A stretch of DNA of 53,679 nucleotides from an uncultured Methanobrevibacter sp. (GCF_905235195.1 NZ_CAJOKH010000008.1:1-53679); one strand, 5' to 3'; positions 8,893 to 18,219 are shown, counted from the stretch's first letter. Notes: generated by a model not told the origin, from the letters alone. A program made the numbers and translations.

Positions 8893-10653
8893 ATGTTAAA
8901 TATTAAGATTAAATTGATTATTGCAGTAACATTGATTTTAGGCTTATTTTTAGCTTTAGGTCTTGTTTCTGCAAGTGATGTTAGTATGGACGATTATACT
9001 AATATAAAAGATAACAATAATAATCTAGAAATCACAACAAACAATAATATTAATGAAAATAATGATAAAGATTTTGGAAATGATAATGTAAATGATAATG
9101 TTGAAGGCGTAAATCCTACTACCCCCAGTAATAATAGAGAATCAATTAAAGATAAAACTGCCACTTTAGATTCACTAATCCAAAATAACACAATTACATC
9201 TCAAAGTAGTACTGTATCTAAAACATCTACTTCAGCAAAAAAAAATTTAAAAATAGTTAACCATACTAACTTTGTTAAAAATGGAAACGAATATCATCTT
9301 TATTTAAGAGATGCAAATAATAAGGGAATAGATAATAAGACACTATACATAAATTTTAATGGAAAAACCTATAAAAAAACAACTGCAAATAAAGGCGCAT
9401 TTTCAATTTTAATAAACTCAAATAACCCTATTGAGACAATGGATATTACATTTAAAGGAGATAGTAAATATAATAAATTTACTAAAACACTTACATTTTA
9501 TGTTGATCCATCAACAGCACTCGTTGTGGGAAATAAAAAAGTACTCACTGACGGTTTTCTAAGAATTTATTTAACCAATACTAAAAAGTCAGTTGCAAAT
9601 AAAACTATTAAAATAAGCATTGAAAACAAAAAATATACTAAAAAAACTAGTGCCGAAGGATTTGTTGTTTTCAAACCTAAACTTTCCGTTGGTACACACA
9701 ATATAGTGGTTCAATATGGAAAATATGTTCTAATTAAAGCAGTAAACTGTATAAAAGGTACTGTATTAAATCCTCTTGAAAAGGTAATTCCAACTATTAA
9801 TGGAGTTCCAAATATTGATGTGATGCCAGGACATTATGTTATGGCTAATCCAAGTGGAAAATATACCCTTACAAAAGAACAATACAAACTTACTATACAA
9901 TTAGACAGTTATTATTTGTTTTTATATAATAAATTATCAAAATACACAACCTTTAAAACAAAAGCATGTCCTACAATCAATCACATTATACAACGTGAAA
10001 AATGGAATGTAATTGAAAGAGCACTTAATGTTATGCTTGTTAAAAAGAACAAAAAAACTTATTGGCCTAGCTCAATAACAGTTTCCCTTGCAGGAAAAGC
10101 ATATACCTACTGTGAAGTTCGTGATGTTCAAAACACAGAATATACCTGTGGTCCTACATCTGCTAGTGTTTGCAGTCAAGCATTAAGAAACTACTATTCT
10201 GAATATTACTTCCAGAAAAAAGCACATGTAGTAAGTGGAGTTAATATTCCAGTTCTTAAAAAAGCTATAGAAGATACTGGATTTGCAGCAGAATATTTTT
10301 ATACCGATTCTTTCAATAGTGCTTTAAAAAAATTAGGCAAAGGTGGATGTGCATTAATAGCTTACTTACCTAACCATTATGTATCTATAATTGATATAAG
10401 TAAAGATGGTAAGAAAATTTTAGTTAGTAACTCATATGGAAAGTATAATGAAGGGGGAAAAAATAAAGTTCCAACCGGCTGGGTTTCCTTAAAATATTTC
10501 AAAACCAAATTTGCGGGTGTTGGTCTAACCGTTAAACTTAATTACAAAATAAAAAACAAAAAGGTAATACAACGGGTAAAGAATATGTACTTAACTATGG
10601 GATCTAATTGGATAAGACAAAATACAAAAGAAAAACTTCTTGATACCAAATAA
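8893..10653 (+). CDS. Secreted adhesin-like protein with C39/C71-like cysteine protease domain
   Basis: A 586-residue surface protein. An N-terminal signal peptide (hydrophobic residues 7-27, VSASD cleavage-like site) is followed by an Asn/Asp-rich linker. Two Ig-like beta modules lie at about 120-205 and 206-290. A C-terminal papain-like domain has C419 in YTCGPTSAS, H495 in PNHYVSI and N513 in VSNSYG. Archaeal pseudomurein endoisopeptidases (C71) and C39-like peptidases share this Cys-His-Asp/Asn order, so cell-wall remodelling or adhesion is likely but unproven. No C-terminal membrane anchor is seen. GGAGG directly abuts the ATG, which is unusually close; an ATT codon at 8902 has better spacing. 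Confidence 0.72.
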   Translation: MLNIKIKLIIAVTLILGLFLALGLVSASDVSMDDYTNIKDNNNNLEITTNNNINENNDKDFGNDNVNDNVEGVNPTTPSNNRESIKDKTATLDSLIQNNTITSQSSTVSKTSTSAKKNLKIVNHTNFVKNGNEYHLYLRDANNKGIDNKTLYINFNGKTYKKTTANKGAFSILINSNNPIETMDITFKGDSKYNKFTKTLTFYVDPSTALVVGNKKVLTDGFLRIYLTNTKKSVANKTIKISIENKKYTKKTSAEGFVVFKPKLSVGTHNIVVQYGKYVLIKAVNCIKGTVLNPLEKVIPTINGVPNIDVMPGHYVMANPSGKYTLTKEQYKLTIQLDSYYLFLYNKLSKYTTFKTKACPTINHIIQREKWNVIERALNVMLVKKNKKTYWPSSITVSLAGKAYTYCEVRDVQNTEYTCGPTSASVCSQALRNYYSEYYFQKKAHVVSGVNIPVLKKAIEDTGFAAEYFYTDSFNSALKKLGKGGCALIAYLPNHYVSIIDISKDGKKILVSNSYGKYNEGGKNKVPTGWVSLKYFKTKFAGVGLTVKLNYKIKNKKVIQRVKNMYLTMGSNWIRQNTKEKLLDTK

Positions 10654-10658
10654 TTATT

Positions 10659-10711
10659 TTGAAACTTAAGTAGAATGTATTTTTACTTAATTTTCAATAC
10701 TTTCTTTTTTT
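10659..10711 (+). terminator. Hairpin plus T-run after the protease gene
   Basis: TTGAAACTTAAGTA (10659-10672) pairs with TACTTAATTTTCAA (10684-10697), 13 of 14 positions, around a short loop. The stretch CTTTCTTTTTTTT follows at about 10700-10711. It lies 6 bp past the stop codon and fits a transcription terminator. Confidence 0.6.
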
Positions 10712-10900
10712 TATATTAAAAATATTATTTTTAAATTCTATACAATTCTTTTTTTAAATTAAAATAGATCTATTTTATTTATTTTCATTTTGAATTTTAT
10801 TTATTTTATTTTATACTGTTTTTTATTTGAATATATACTAATTTAAAAGAAATAAACTTTTTTTAAACAAATTAAATATTTAATAATATACATAAATAAA

Positions 10901-11160
10901 AATTAAAATAGCTAAAATAAAATAATTAAAAATAGCTAAAATAGACTAAAATATAATGAAAAAATAATAAAAAAAAATTAAAATAGCTAAAATAAAATAA
11001 TTAAAAATAGCTAAAATAGACTAAAATATAATGAAAAAATAATAAAAAAAGTTAAAATAAAAATAAAATAATTAAAAATAGCTAAAATAGACTAAAATAT
11101 AATGAAAAAATAATAAAAAAAGTTAAAATAGCTAAAATAAAGTAAAATAATAAAAATGAT
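10901..11160. repeat. Imperfect tandem repeat, about 71-75 bp period
   Basis: Three copies of a unit containing AATTAAAAATAGCTAAAATA, then GACTAAAATATAATG and a run of A-rich sequence, follow each other. The GACTAAAATATAATG core begins near 10944, 11019 and 11090, so the periods are 75 and 71 bp. The unit is nearly pure A/T with the same few G and C positions kept. It lies between two convergent genes (protease and coiled-coil protein), and no coding potential is seen. Confidence 0.75.
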
Positions 11161-11250
11161 TAATAATAAAGTAAAATTAAAAAAAGGGTTAAAAAAGTCA
11201 ATAGGTAAACTTATACTCAATTGACTAAAAAAACTGAATGACTTAAAAGA

Positions 11251-12261
11251 TTATTCTTTTTTAGTGTGATTAACATCTATAGGTTCACGTTCAGAGTCAT
11301 CTTCTTCTGTGTCAATCCACAATTGTTTTAAATTATCAATCTTATGATCATTTTTAATTTTCAAAATATCAACATTAACATCTTTATCTTCAACAATATC
11401 CTCAGGCATATTGATTTTAACCTGTTTGTTCAAGTCACTAGTTGGTATTTTAATTTCAATTTCTTTTCGATTAAAAAGCAATTTCCAAAAACTAACATTT
11501 TTAATTTCTTCATTAATACTGTCAACCATATTATTAATATTACTAGCCATAGCCCTATTTCTTTCTGTAACCTCTTTTTCCGTTTTATCTACAGCATTAT
11601 TAATTTTCTGACGAGTAGTTTTGTTATTAGCATTAATAAGTTTTGTAGTTTCTTTTACAGTATCTGTTATTGCCTCTTCCATTGTTTGATTAATATTTTC
11701 CGTTACTTCATACAAGAGTTCATTACGCTGGTTAACCTTATTTTGAAGAGCATATAATTCCTCATTTTGTGAAATCTTATCAGGTAAAAATTCATCACTT
11801 GCATTTGAAGATAAACGCTCTGTAAGTATAAAGATTTCATCCTTAAGTGAGGATATTTCTTTGTCTTTTTCACTTAAATCCTTATTATTTTTATCTTTTA
11901 ATTCTGCAATTTCACTTTTAAGACTATTTATCTCCTTATCTTTAAGGTTCAAATCTTCTTTAATACCATTTAACTCTTCTTCCTTAATAATGACCTGATT
12001 TTTAAGATCATTATTATCGTTTTGAGATTGAAGATTTGAAATTTCTTCTTTTAAGTTTTTAATTTCCTGATTTTTATGCTCTATTTCTTTAAGCATTTCA
12101 TTAATTTTATTAAACTCATCAATTGAAAAATATACTACTTCATCTCCTTTTGAAAATCCGTCTCCAGGTGCAAATATTGCTAATGTATATGATTCAACAT
12201 CACCTTCAAGAGGGACATCATCAGTTACAGAATAAATTGTTTTAATTTTAGGGTCAGTCAT
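11251..12261 (-). CDS. Coiled-coil protein of unknown function
   Basis: A 336-residue hydrophilic protein I do not recognise. It has a short globular N-terminus (about residues 1-55, containing IFAPGDGFSKGDEV). A long coiled coil at about 55-145 is built from E/K/L/N heptads such as LKEEISNLQSQ. A second helical part at about 165-260 contains NINQTMEEAITDTVKETTK-like heptads, and the acidic/basic C-terminus contains KIPTSDLNKQVKI. There is no signal peptide or membrane segment, so it is probably cytosolic. The architecture recalls scaffold or chromosome/cytoskeleton-associated proteins, but no function can be assigned. It is monocistronic. Confidence 0.75.
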   Translation of the reverse strand: MTDPKIKTIYSVTDDVPLEGDVESYTLAIFAPGDGFSKGDEVVYFSIDEFNKINEMLKEIEHKNQEIKNLKEEISNLQSQNDNNDLKNQVIIKEEELNGIKEDLNLKDKEINSLKSEIAELKDKNNKDLSEKDKEISSLKDEIFILTERLSSNASDEFLPDKISQNEELYALQNKVNQRNELLYEVTENINQTMEEAITDTVKETTKLINANNKTTRQKINNAVDKTEKEVTERNRAMASNINNMVDSINEEIKNVSFWKLLFNRKEIEIKIPTSDLNKQVKINMPEDIVEDKDVNVDILKIKNDHKIDNLKQLWIDTEEDDSEREPIDVNHTKKE

Positions 12262-12702
12262 TCATATCACTAATACTATTTATTTATATCCTATTAAATA
12301 AAATTTATTAATTTTTTAAAAGATAGAAAAATAGATTTTTATAAAGAAATTACAACATATATTTAAGAAAATGCCTCAATAAATAAAGAAAATAGATTTT
12401 TATAAAAATTAGACCATTTTTAAGATAATCGTTGAAATATTTACTTAAATAGGATTTATAAGATAAATTATCTAACGGACTATTAGATAATACTGTAAAA
12501 AGTATTAAAAAAACAACAAGATAAATTGAAATAAAACTATTATAATATTAAGCTAAATTAAAAATCTTAAATTAAATAAAATAAAGGCTAAATATAAGGA
12601 TTTTAAGAACAAATCTTTATAAATTATATTAAAACTTAAAAATATCAAAAATATCAACTAAATCCAAAACTTATATAAATATTATATATAAGATTAATAT
12701 GT
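12262..12702 (+). promoter_or_regulatory. Divergent promoter region; TATA close to the ABC1 gene start
   Basis: This gap separates two divergent genes. Just before the ABC1-kinase ATG lies CTTATATAAAT (about 12670-12680), followed by ATTATATATAAG. The ATG is only about 25-30 bp from the first TATA and has no recognisable ribosome binding site, so the mRNA is probably leaderless or nearly so. The rest is AT-rich with no gene seen. Confidence 0.4.
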
Positions 12703-14310
12703 ATGACAGAAAATAACAAAGAAAAATCTAGAAGTAGGGAAATTTATGCTGTTGCAAAAAAATATAAATTGGGAAAATTATTTAAATCATCAAGAAAACG
12801 TAAAAAAGAACAAGACGATTACGATGAAGAGATTGATGCAAGTAATCTTAGATTAGCATTTGAAGAATTAGGTCCTGCTTTTATTAAATTAGGGCAAATA
12901 TTAGCTACAAGGCCAGACCTTGTTGGACAGGACATTGCAGATGAACTTGCAAAACTTAGAGATAATACTCCTGCAACACCCTTTGAAGAGATAAAAAAAC
13001 TCATTGAAGAAGAACTTAATAAACCATTAGATGAAATATACTGCGAATTTGATGAAGAACCTCTAGGTTCTGCATCTATTGGTCAAGTTTATAAAGCAAA
13101 ATTAAAAGAAAATGGTGAAGAAGTAGCAGTTAAAGTCCAAAAACCCGGTTCCTATGAAATAGTAGTTGAAGATGTAAAAATAATGAAAAAAACCGCTAAC
13201 TTAGCAGATAAATATATTACAAGTACAAGAACCTATAATTTACCTGCAATTATAGCTGAATTTGAAAGGTCCATTTTCAAAGAACTTGATTATATGGAAG
13301 AAGTTATGAACATCCAAAAGATTACTAAAAACTTTAAAGAGGAAACTTATGTAAGATATCCTAAAGTTTATCCTAGATTATGTACTAACAAACTCATTAA
13401 CATGGAACTTGTAAAAGGATATAATGTTACAGAATTATATGGCAATCAAGTAGAAGGAATTGATAATGTAAAATTAGGTGATGACATTGTTAATGCTTAC
13501 TTTAAACAAATAATGCTTGATGGATTTTTCCATGCAGACCCTCACCCGGGAAACTTGATTATTGGTGAAGATGGTATACCTTGTTTTATTGATTTAGGAA
13601 TGATGGGAATTTTAAGTGAAGATTTCAGAGGCAATTTAGCACAATTAATCCTACTTTTATTTGATGGTAATCCAAATCACCTCATAAAACAGTTAACCTA
13701 TATGAAAATACTCACTCCAGAACAAAACACAGAAGAATTAAATATGGACATTAATGATTTACTAAATCGGTATATGGGTGCCGAATTAGACCAAATGGAT
13801 GGAGTACTCGAAAAATTAATAGATACAATGATTAAACATGGAGTCACCCTTCCAAGAGAATTTGTTATGATTGGAAGAGGATGTGCACTTATAGAAGACA
13901 TTGGTTATAATCTTAACCCTAAATTTAATGCTGCAGAAGCATTACAAAGATTATCCAAAAGATTAGTTCTTCATAAATTTAATCCTGCTAATGTTGCAAC
14001 AAGCAGTTATAATTATCTTTTAGAAGTTGAACATTTAGTTAAAGATATGCCTGAGCGAATTAATTCAACAATGACCAAAGTAGAAAAAGGAGATCTTGAA
14101 TTTAATATAAATGTAGGGCATTTAAACGAATTTAAAAATCAAATATCAGCATCTTTAATTATTTCTGCATTAATTATTGGTTCTTCACTTGCTATCTTAG
14201 CAGATAATGGGCCAAAACTATATGATATTTCTGCAATAGGCCTTGTAGGATTTCTTTTCAGTGCAATAATTGGAGCATACATTGTTGTAAAATATGTCAT
14301 TAGAGAATAA
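12703..14310 (+). CDS. ABC1/UbiB-family atypical protein kinase, membrane-anchored
   Basis: A 535-residue member of the ABC1/ADCK/UbiB kinase-like family. The signature KLGQ lies at 62-65. The Ala/Ser-rich loop and invariant Lys appear as GSASIGQVYKAK and VAVKVQKPG (K144). HADPHPGN lies at 277-284 and the DLG metal-binding motif at 297-299. The C-terminus has two hydrophobic helices that should anchor it in the membrane, as in UbiB. In bacteria UbiB supports quinone synthesis; this lineage has no quinones, so the archaeal role may concern isoprenoid lipids or other membrane chemistry. A perfect hairpin overlaps its stop codon. Confidence 0.92.
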   Translation: MTENNKEKSRSREIYAVAKKYKLGKLFKSSRKRKKEQDDYDEEIDASNLRLAFEELGPAFIKLGQILATRPDLVGQDIADELAKLRDNTPATPFEEIKKLIEEELNKPLDEIYCEFDEEPLGSASIGQVYKAKLKENGEEVAVKVQKPGSYEIVVEDVKIMKKTANLADKYITSTRTYNLPAIIAEFERSIFKELDYMEEVMNIQKITKNFKEETYVRYPKVYPRLCTNKLINMELVKGYNVTELYGNQVEGIDNVKLGDDIVNAYFKQIMLDGFFHADPHPGNLIIGEDGIPCFIDLGMMGILSEDFRGNLAQLILLLFDGNPNHLIKQLTYMKILTPEQNTEELNMDINDLLNRYMGAELDQMDGVLEKLIDTMIKHGVTLPREFVMIGRGCALIEDIGYNLNPKFNAAEALQRLSKRLVLHKFNPANVATSSYNYLLEVEHLVKDMPERINSTMTKVEKGDLEFNINVGHLNEFKNQISASLIISALIIGSSLAILADNGPKLYDISAIGLVGFLFSAIIGAYIVVKYVIRE

Positions 14311-14338
14311 TATTGTATTTTTAAAATACAATATTATT
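14306..14338 (+). terminator. Perfect 16-bp hairpin overlapping the ABC1 stop codon
   Basis: AATAATATTGTATTTT (14306-14321) and its exact complement AAAATACAATATTATT (14323-14338) are separated by one T. The stop TAA (14308-14310) is inside the left arm. The symmetry could terminate transcription, stabilise the 3' end, or bind a dimeric protein; no long T-run follows. Confidence 0.5.
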
Positions 14339-14455
14339 TGTTTATTTAAAAATCATTAGAACATAAAAAAATATTCCCAATTATTATTTTTAATACTCTT
14401 ATAAGATTTTTAATTGTTATTTTTTCATAAACAGGGCCAAATAGATAAATAAATT

Positions 14456-14482
14456 TTAGATTAAAAAATATTTTTAATCTAA
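14456..14482. other. Second perfect inverted repeat in the intergenic gap
   Basis: TTAGATTAAAAA (14456-14467) is followed by ATA and its exact complement TTTTTAATCTAA (14471-14482). It lies about 120 bp past the first hairpin, in a 423-bp gap (14311-14733) with no gene. It could be another terminator or a protein site upstream of the zinc-ribbon gene at 14734. Confidence 0.45.
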
Positions 14483-14733
14483 GTTTATTTTATTATTATA
14501 ATATCCTATTAAAACTCATTTTAGCTAATTTTAAATACTTAAACTCAATTGATTATAATTTAAATAATTAAACTAATTTTACTCTAATTATAAATATTAA
14601 ATATAAAAAAGACTGAAAAATAAGTATTTTAATAAAAATTAACTACTTTAATAAAATAAATAATGACCAACAATAATTATAAATAGTATTCAAATATAAT
14701 ATAAATTTATTAATAAATGGTTGGTGCTATTTT

Positions 14734-16251
14734 TTGAAAATCAAATGTCCTATTTGTGGAACAGAAAATAAGAAGGATAAGACCTACTGTAAGGTATGTG
14801 GTGCTAGTTTGAATACTGACCCAGATTATCTTGAAGATACATCAGAGAATGATTTTAGCTTAACCAATGCTCTTAAAGATATGGAAAAATCATCCTCAAC
14901 ATCTTCAAATGACCACAACGATAATGAAAAAATAGCTGCTGAAAAGTATCTAGAAGCACTTGAAGAAGAGCATGGCCTCAGTAGTGAAAAAACAGAAGAT
15001 ACTATTATAGAAGGACAAGCACAAGAGGATATTGATTCTGCATATAGTCAAGAAAACTTAAATAGTTCTTTTAAAGAGAAAATTGAACAATTATCTGACG
15101 ACTACATCATAGTAGAGCATGCAGAAGAAGAAACAATTGAAGAAGAAAATCTCCAAGAAGAATACGCTCAAACTGAAGATCCAACTTTAGAAGAAGAAAC
15201 AACACACAAACAACACACAGACACAGAAGAAATCAAAGAAGAAACATACCTCATAGAACACACACCAAAAGAAGCAACAGAAACAAATCATGACCAAGAA
15301 TATCTCCTTCCAGAATACTCAGAGGAAGAATACATCCAAATAGAACACAGCCCAGAAGAAACAATAGAAGAAGAAACAACAAAAGAATACTACATCCAAA
15401 TAGAACACACCCCAGAAGACATAGCAGAAGAAGATAAATTCCAAGAGGAAGCTGCAATTCAAGAAGAAATTGAAAAACAAAAGGAGATTGCAGATCAAGA
15501 TGAAAACTCAGATGAGGATGACGAAGAATATGACTGGGTATACGATATATATCCTGATCATTCCTCTGAAGTTAAAACTGCAGAAGAACATGAAGATAAC
15601 CGGAATGAAGTAGAGCAATTTATTAAAAAACCTAAAGAAAAAGGGTATAAAAATCTACTTAAATTTGAAACAAAATCTCTTGAAGATAAAAATATAGATA
15701 AAAATTCATTTAGATATGTCCATAGGAAAGGAATAATGGTTTTAGGTGTTCTCATACTTTTAGCAATAGTTGGGACAATGACAATGCACTATATTGATGA
15801 AAACACCTTAAATTACTTAAGTGCAAGTAATTCAGAACCAGGACAATATACAAATAATATCATATCATTTAAACTACCGGCCACCTGGGAAAAATATAAT
15901 ATTACTGAGAAAAATGTGATTGGTAGTTATAAATCTGAAAAAGATGGACATAAAATACTATTAAGTGTTTATCAATCAAAAGTTTCAGGTAGAACATTAG
16001 ATGAAATTAAAAGTTCAACCGAAGAGTTAGATATTAGAAGCGGAGCTTTAGTCAATCAAAGCAAAATTGAAAACATTAAACATGTAAAATCATATGATGT
16101 TTTAAGTAGAGAAGGTGCTAATGATTATGAATATCGTACAATAGGATTTATTAAAGATAATAAAGAATATGCGTTCCTATTTGTATCTGACGACATAGAT
16201 ACATTTAATGAAGATATTAATGACTTTAAAAAAAGCCTTGAATTCTACTAA
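14734..16251 (+). CDS. Zinc-ribbon membrane protein with acidic repeat linker
   Basis: A 505-residue protein with TTG as start; a GGTTGGTG purine-rich stretch lies about 10 bp upstream, and the following ATGs are out of frame. A zinc ribbon at residues 5-22 (C5, C8, C19, C22) is followed by some 250 residues of very acidic, Glu/Thr-rich repeats including QIEHTPE/QIEHSPE units. Then come a basic stretch, one membrane helix at about 334-355 and a C-terminal globular domain (about 370-505) beginning with ISFKLPATWEKY. Topology predicts the ribbon inside and the last domain outside. The downstream gene has the same architecture with a basic linker. Function is unknown. Confidence 0.72.
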   Translation: MKIKCPICGTENKKDKTYCKVCGASLNTDPDYLEDTSENDFSLTNALKDMEKSSSTSSNDHNDNEKIAAEKYLEALEEEHGLSSEKTEDTIIEGQAQEDIDSAYSQENLNSSFKEKIEQLSDDYIIVEHAEEETIEEENLQEEYAQTEDPTLEEETTHKQHTDTEEIKEETYLIEHTPKEATETNHDQEYLLPEYSEEEYIQIEHSPEETIEEETTKEYYIQIEHTPEDIAEEDKFQEEAAIQEEIEKQKEIADQDENSDEDDEEYDWVYDIYPDHSSEVKTAEEHEDNRNEVEQFIKKPKEKGYKNLLKFETKSLEDKNIDKNSFRYVHRKGIMVLGVLILLAIVGTMTMHYIDENTLNYLSASNSEPGQYTNNIISFKLPATWEKYNITEKNVIGSYKSEKDGHKILLSVYQSKVSGRTLDEIKSSTEELDIRSGALVNQSKIENIKHVKSYDVLSREGANDYEYRTIGFIKDNKEYAFLFVSDDIDTFNEDINDFKKSLEFY

Positions 16252-16651
16252 TAATTAAAATAAATGAACAGATTGTGAATTTAGATTATAATTTAAAAAT
16301 GAAATTTTTAAATAAACATCTTTTTTAAGTCTCTTCATTAGAAATTAACAGACTTATTTCTAATTTTTTAAAATTTCCACAACATATAATAAAATTAAAT
16401 ATAAAAATAATAGAAATATTTAAATATAATGTAAAATTCATTTAGTATTTATAGAAAGAATAATATAAAATTTTTATTATTAATATATAATAATAAATTT
16501 AAATAAGATTATAAATAGCATATTAATGTTATAAGTTAAATTAAGCTTATAATTTAAAATTAATCATTATAAATAATTAAAATTAAAAAGAAAATCATAG
16601 TAAATTATATTAAAGATTTTTTTAACAAAAAATGTATTATTTAGGGATATT
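16252..16651. other. AT-rich intergenic DNA
   Basis: There is no gene in this 400-bp gap between the two zinc-ribbon paralogues. It is nearly all A and T. Several TATA-like stretches occur but none is clearly placed, and the downstream ATG at 16652 is preceded by TAGGGATA as a weak ribosome binding site. The spacing argues against one shared transcript, though it does not exclude it. Confidence 0.4.
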
Positions 16652-18168
16652 ATGTCAAGGTACTGTCCAAGATGTGGAAAAGAACATATTAAAAATGAGG
16701 AATATTGTCTTGATTGTCATACAAGATTGCCTAAAGATGAAATAGAACTTAATGATAAGACCCCTTTAAGTATTTTTAGAAATGAAAAAATGGAAAATGA
16801 AAAAATACAGACAGAAAAAAAGAATACAGGTCTTGGAAAAATATTTACCTATGAAAAAGCTCAAAATATTCCAAAAGAAGTGGAACAAACACGGAAAATC
16901 GAAAGGACCGCAAAACCAAAAGATACACAGAAAAAAACGCTAAACATTTTTAAAAGAAACACAAAAGAACAAAAAGAAAATATTCAAAAAAATAACGAGA
17001 AAAAAACAACAAGACCAAAAACAAATCTAAAAACAGAAAAACCAAAAACCAATACCCAAATTGAAAAACCAAAAACAAAACTAAAAACAGAAAAACCAAA
17101 AACCAATACCCAAATTGAAAAACCAAAAACAAAACTAAAAACAGAAAAACCAAAAACCCCAGACAATGCTAAAATTGAAAAACCAAAAACAAAACTAAAA
17201 ACAGAAAAACCAAAAACCCCAGACAATGCTAAAATTGAAAAACCAAAAACAAAACTAAAAACAAAAACCCCACAAAATATAAAAACAGAAAAACCAAAAA
17301 CCCCAGACAATGCTAAAATTGAAAAACCAAAAACTAGCCTAAAAACAGAAACCCCACAAAATATAAAAACAACAAGACCAAAAACAAATACCCAAATAGA
17401 AAAACCAAAAACAGATTTAAAAACAGAACGAAAAACTAACATAATCAAAACAAGCCCAAAAACAAAAGAAGTCAAAAAAGAACAATCAACTAACATAGAC
17501 AAAAACATAAAACCAAAAACAGATTTAAAAACAGAACGAAAAACTAACATAATCAAAACAAGCCCAAAAACAAAAGAAGTAAAGACTCCTCAAGGAAATG
17601 TAAAAACTAAAGCTAAAGAAAAAACTTTAGTATAAGTGAAGAGGATAAACGGAAAATAATCATTGGAGGATTAATTGTACTTGCAATACTTATCCTAATT
17701 ATTATTGCAGGAGTATTAACTAATCCTACCCTTAACAATTCTGAAACAGGACATACTAACTATAATTTTACTGATTTTGTTGTAAGTATACCTAATGATT
17801 ACAAGAAAAACAATGATACTGACTACATTACCGAATTTTCAAAAGATAATGTTTCTGTAAAATTCTATACTTCAAACCTAAAGGGAACTGGTTATCAAGG
17901 TACAAGTATTGAAAGTCTACAACAAGCAACGGTCAATAATATTGCAAATAATCTGAATGGAACCATTAGCTATAATGATTTAGTAGATCTTGATAATGGT
18001 TATAGAGGATATAATATAACATATAGCTCTGAGGGAAATGTCACAAGAAACATTGGATTTATAAAAGATAATGTAGAATATGATATAATAATCACCACTC
18101 CAGGAAATAATACGGAAAAACTTGATAATATTAGCTCAGAGATTATACCTACATTAAAAATCAACTAA
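16652..18168 (+). pseudogene. Frameshifted zinc-ribbon membrane protein with basic repeat linker
   Basis: The first frame encodes 327 residues: a zinc ribbon (C5, C8, C19, C22), a link, then about 210 residues of Lys-rich repeats such as KPKTKLKTE and KPKTPDNAKIE. It ends at TAA 17633-17635. The -1 frame is open from 17617 to the TAA at 18166-18168. It encodes SEEDKRK, a membrane helix (IIIGGLIVLAILILIII) and a 140-residue outer domain like that of the gene at 14734. Adding one A to the A6 run at 17619-17624 joins the two into a protein of about 505 residues. Decay, ribosomal slippage on A6, or a sequence error would all give this picture. Confidence 0.7.
17017..17600 (+). repeat. Intragenic minisatellite encoding Lys/Pro/Thr repeats
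   Basis: Tandem copies of a short unit whose core reads GAAAAACCAAAAACAAAACT encode KPKTKL/EKPKT repeats. Some 60-bp blocks are repeated exactly (17089-17149 resembles 17029-17089; two CCAGACAATGCTAAAATTG blocks follow). The end repeats a block of about 80 bp containing ATAATCAAAACAAGCCC. The coding strand is almost free of T and G, unlike the flanking code. Copy number is likely to vary by slippage. Confidence 0.75.
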
Positions 18169-18219
18169 AATAGTTTAATATATAAAAAATAATCATTTAA
18201 ACTATTTTTATTATTTTTA
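18167..18219 (+). terminator. 12-bp hairpin with T-rich tail
   Basis: AAAATAGTTTAA (18167-18178) pairs exactly with TTAAACTATTTT (18197-18208), followed by TATTATTTTTAT. It starts in the TAA (18166-18168) that closes the -1 frame of the zinc-ribbon gene. This supports 18168, not 17635, as the true original gene end. Confidence 0.6.

Noticed and set aside
11344-11757. Open frame of 137 codons on the plus strand
   Set aside because: It is antisense to the coiled-coil gene and encodes only Ile/Asn/Phe-rich sequence. No ribosome binding site.
16984-17556. Long open frame on the minus strand, 190 codons, rich in Phe and Val
   Set aside because: It is the shadow of the T-free repeat on the plus strand, which cannot form stops in that frame. 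The product is a low-complexity Phe/Val repeat with no gene context.
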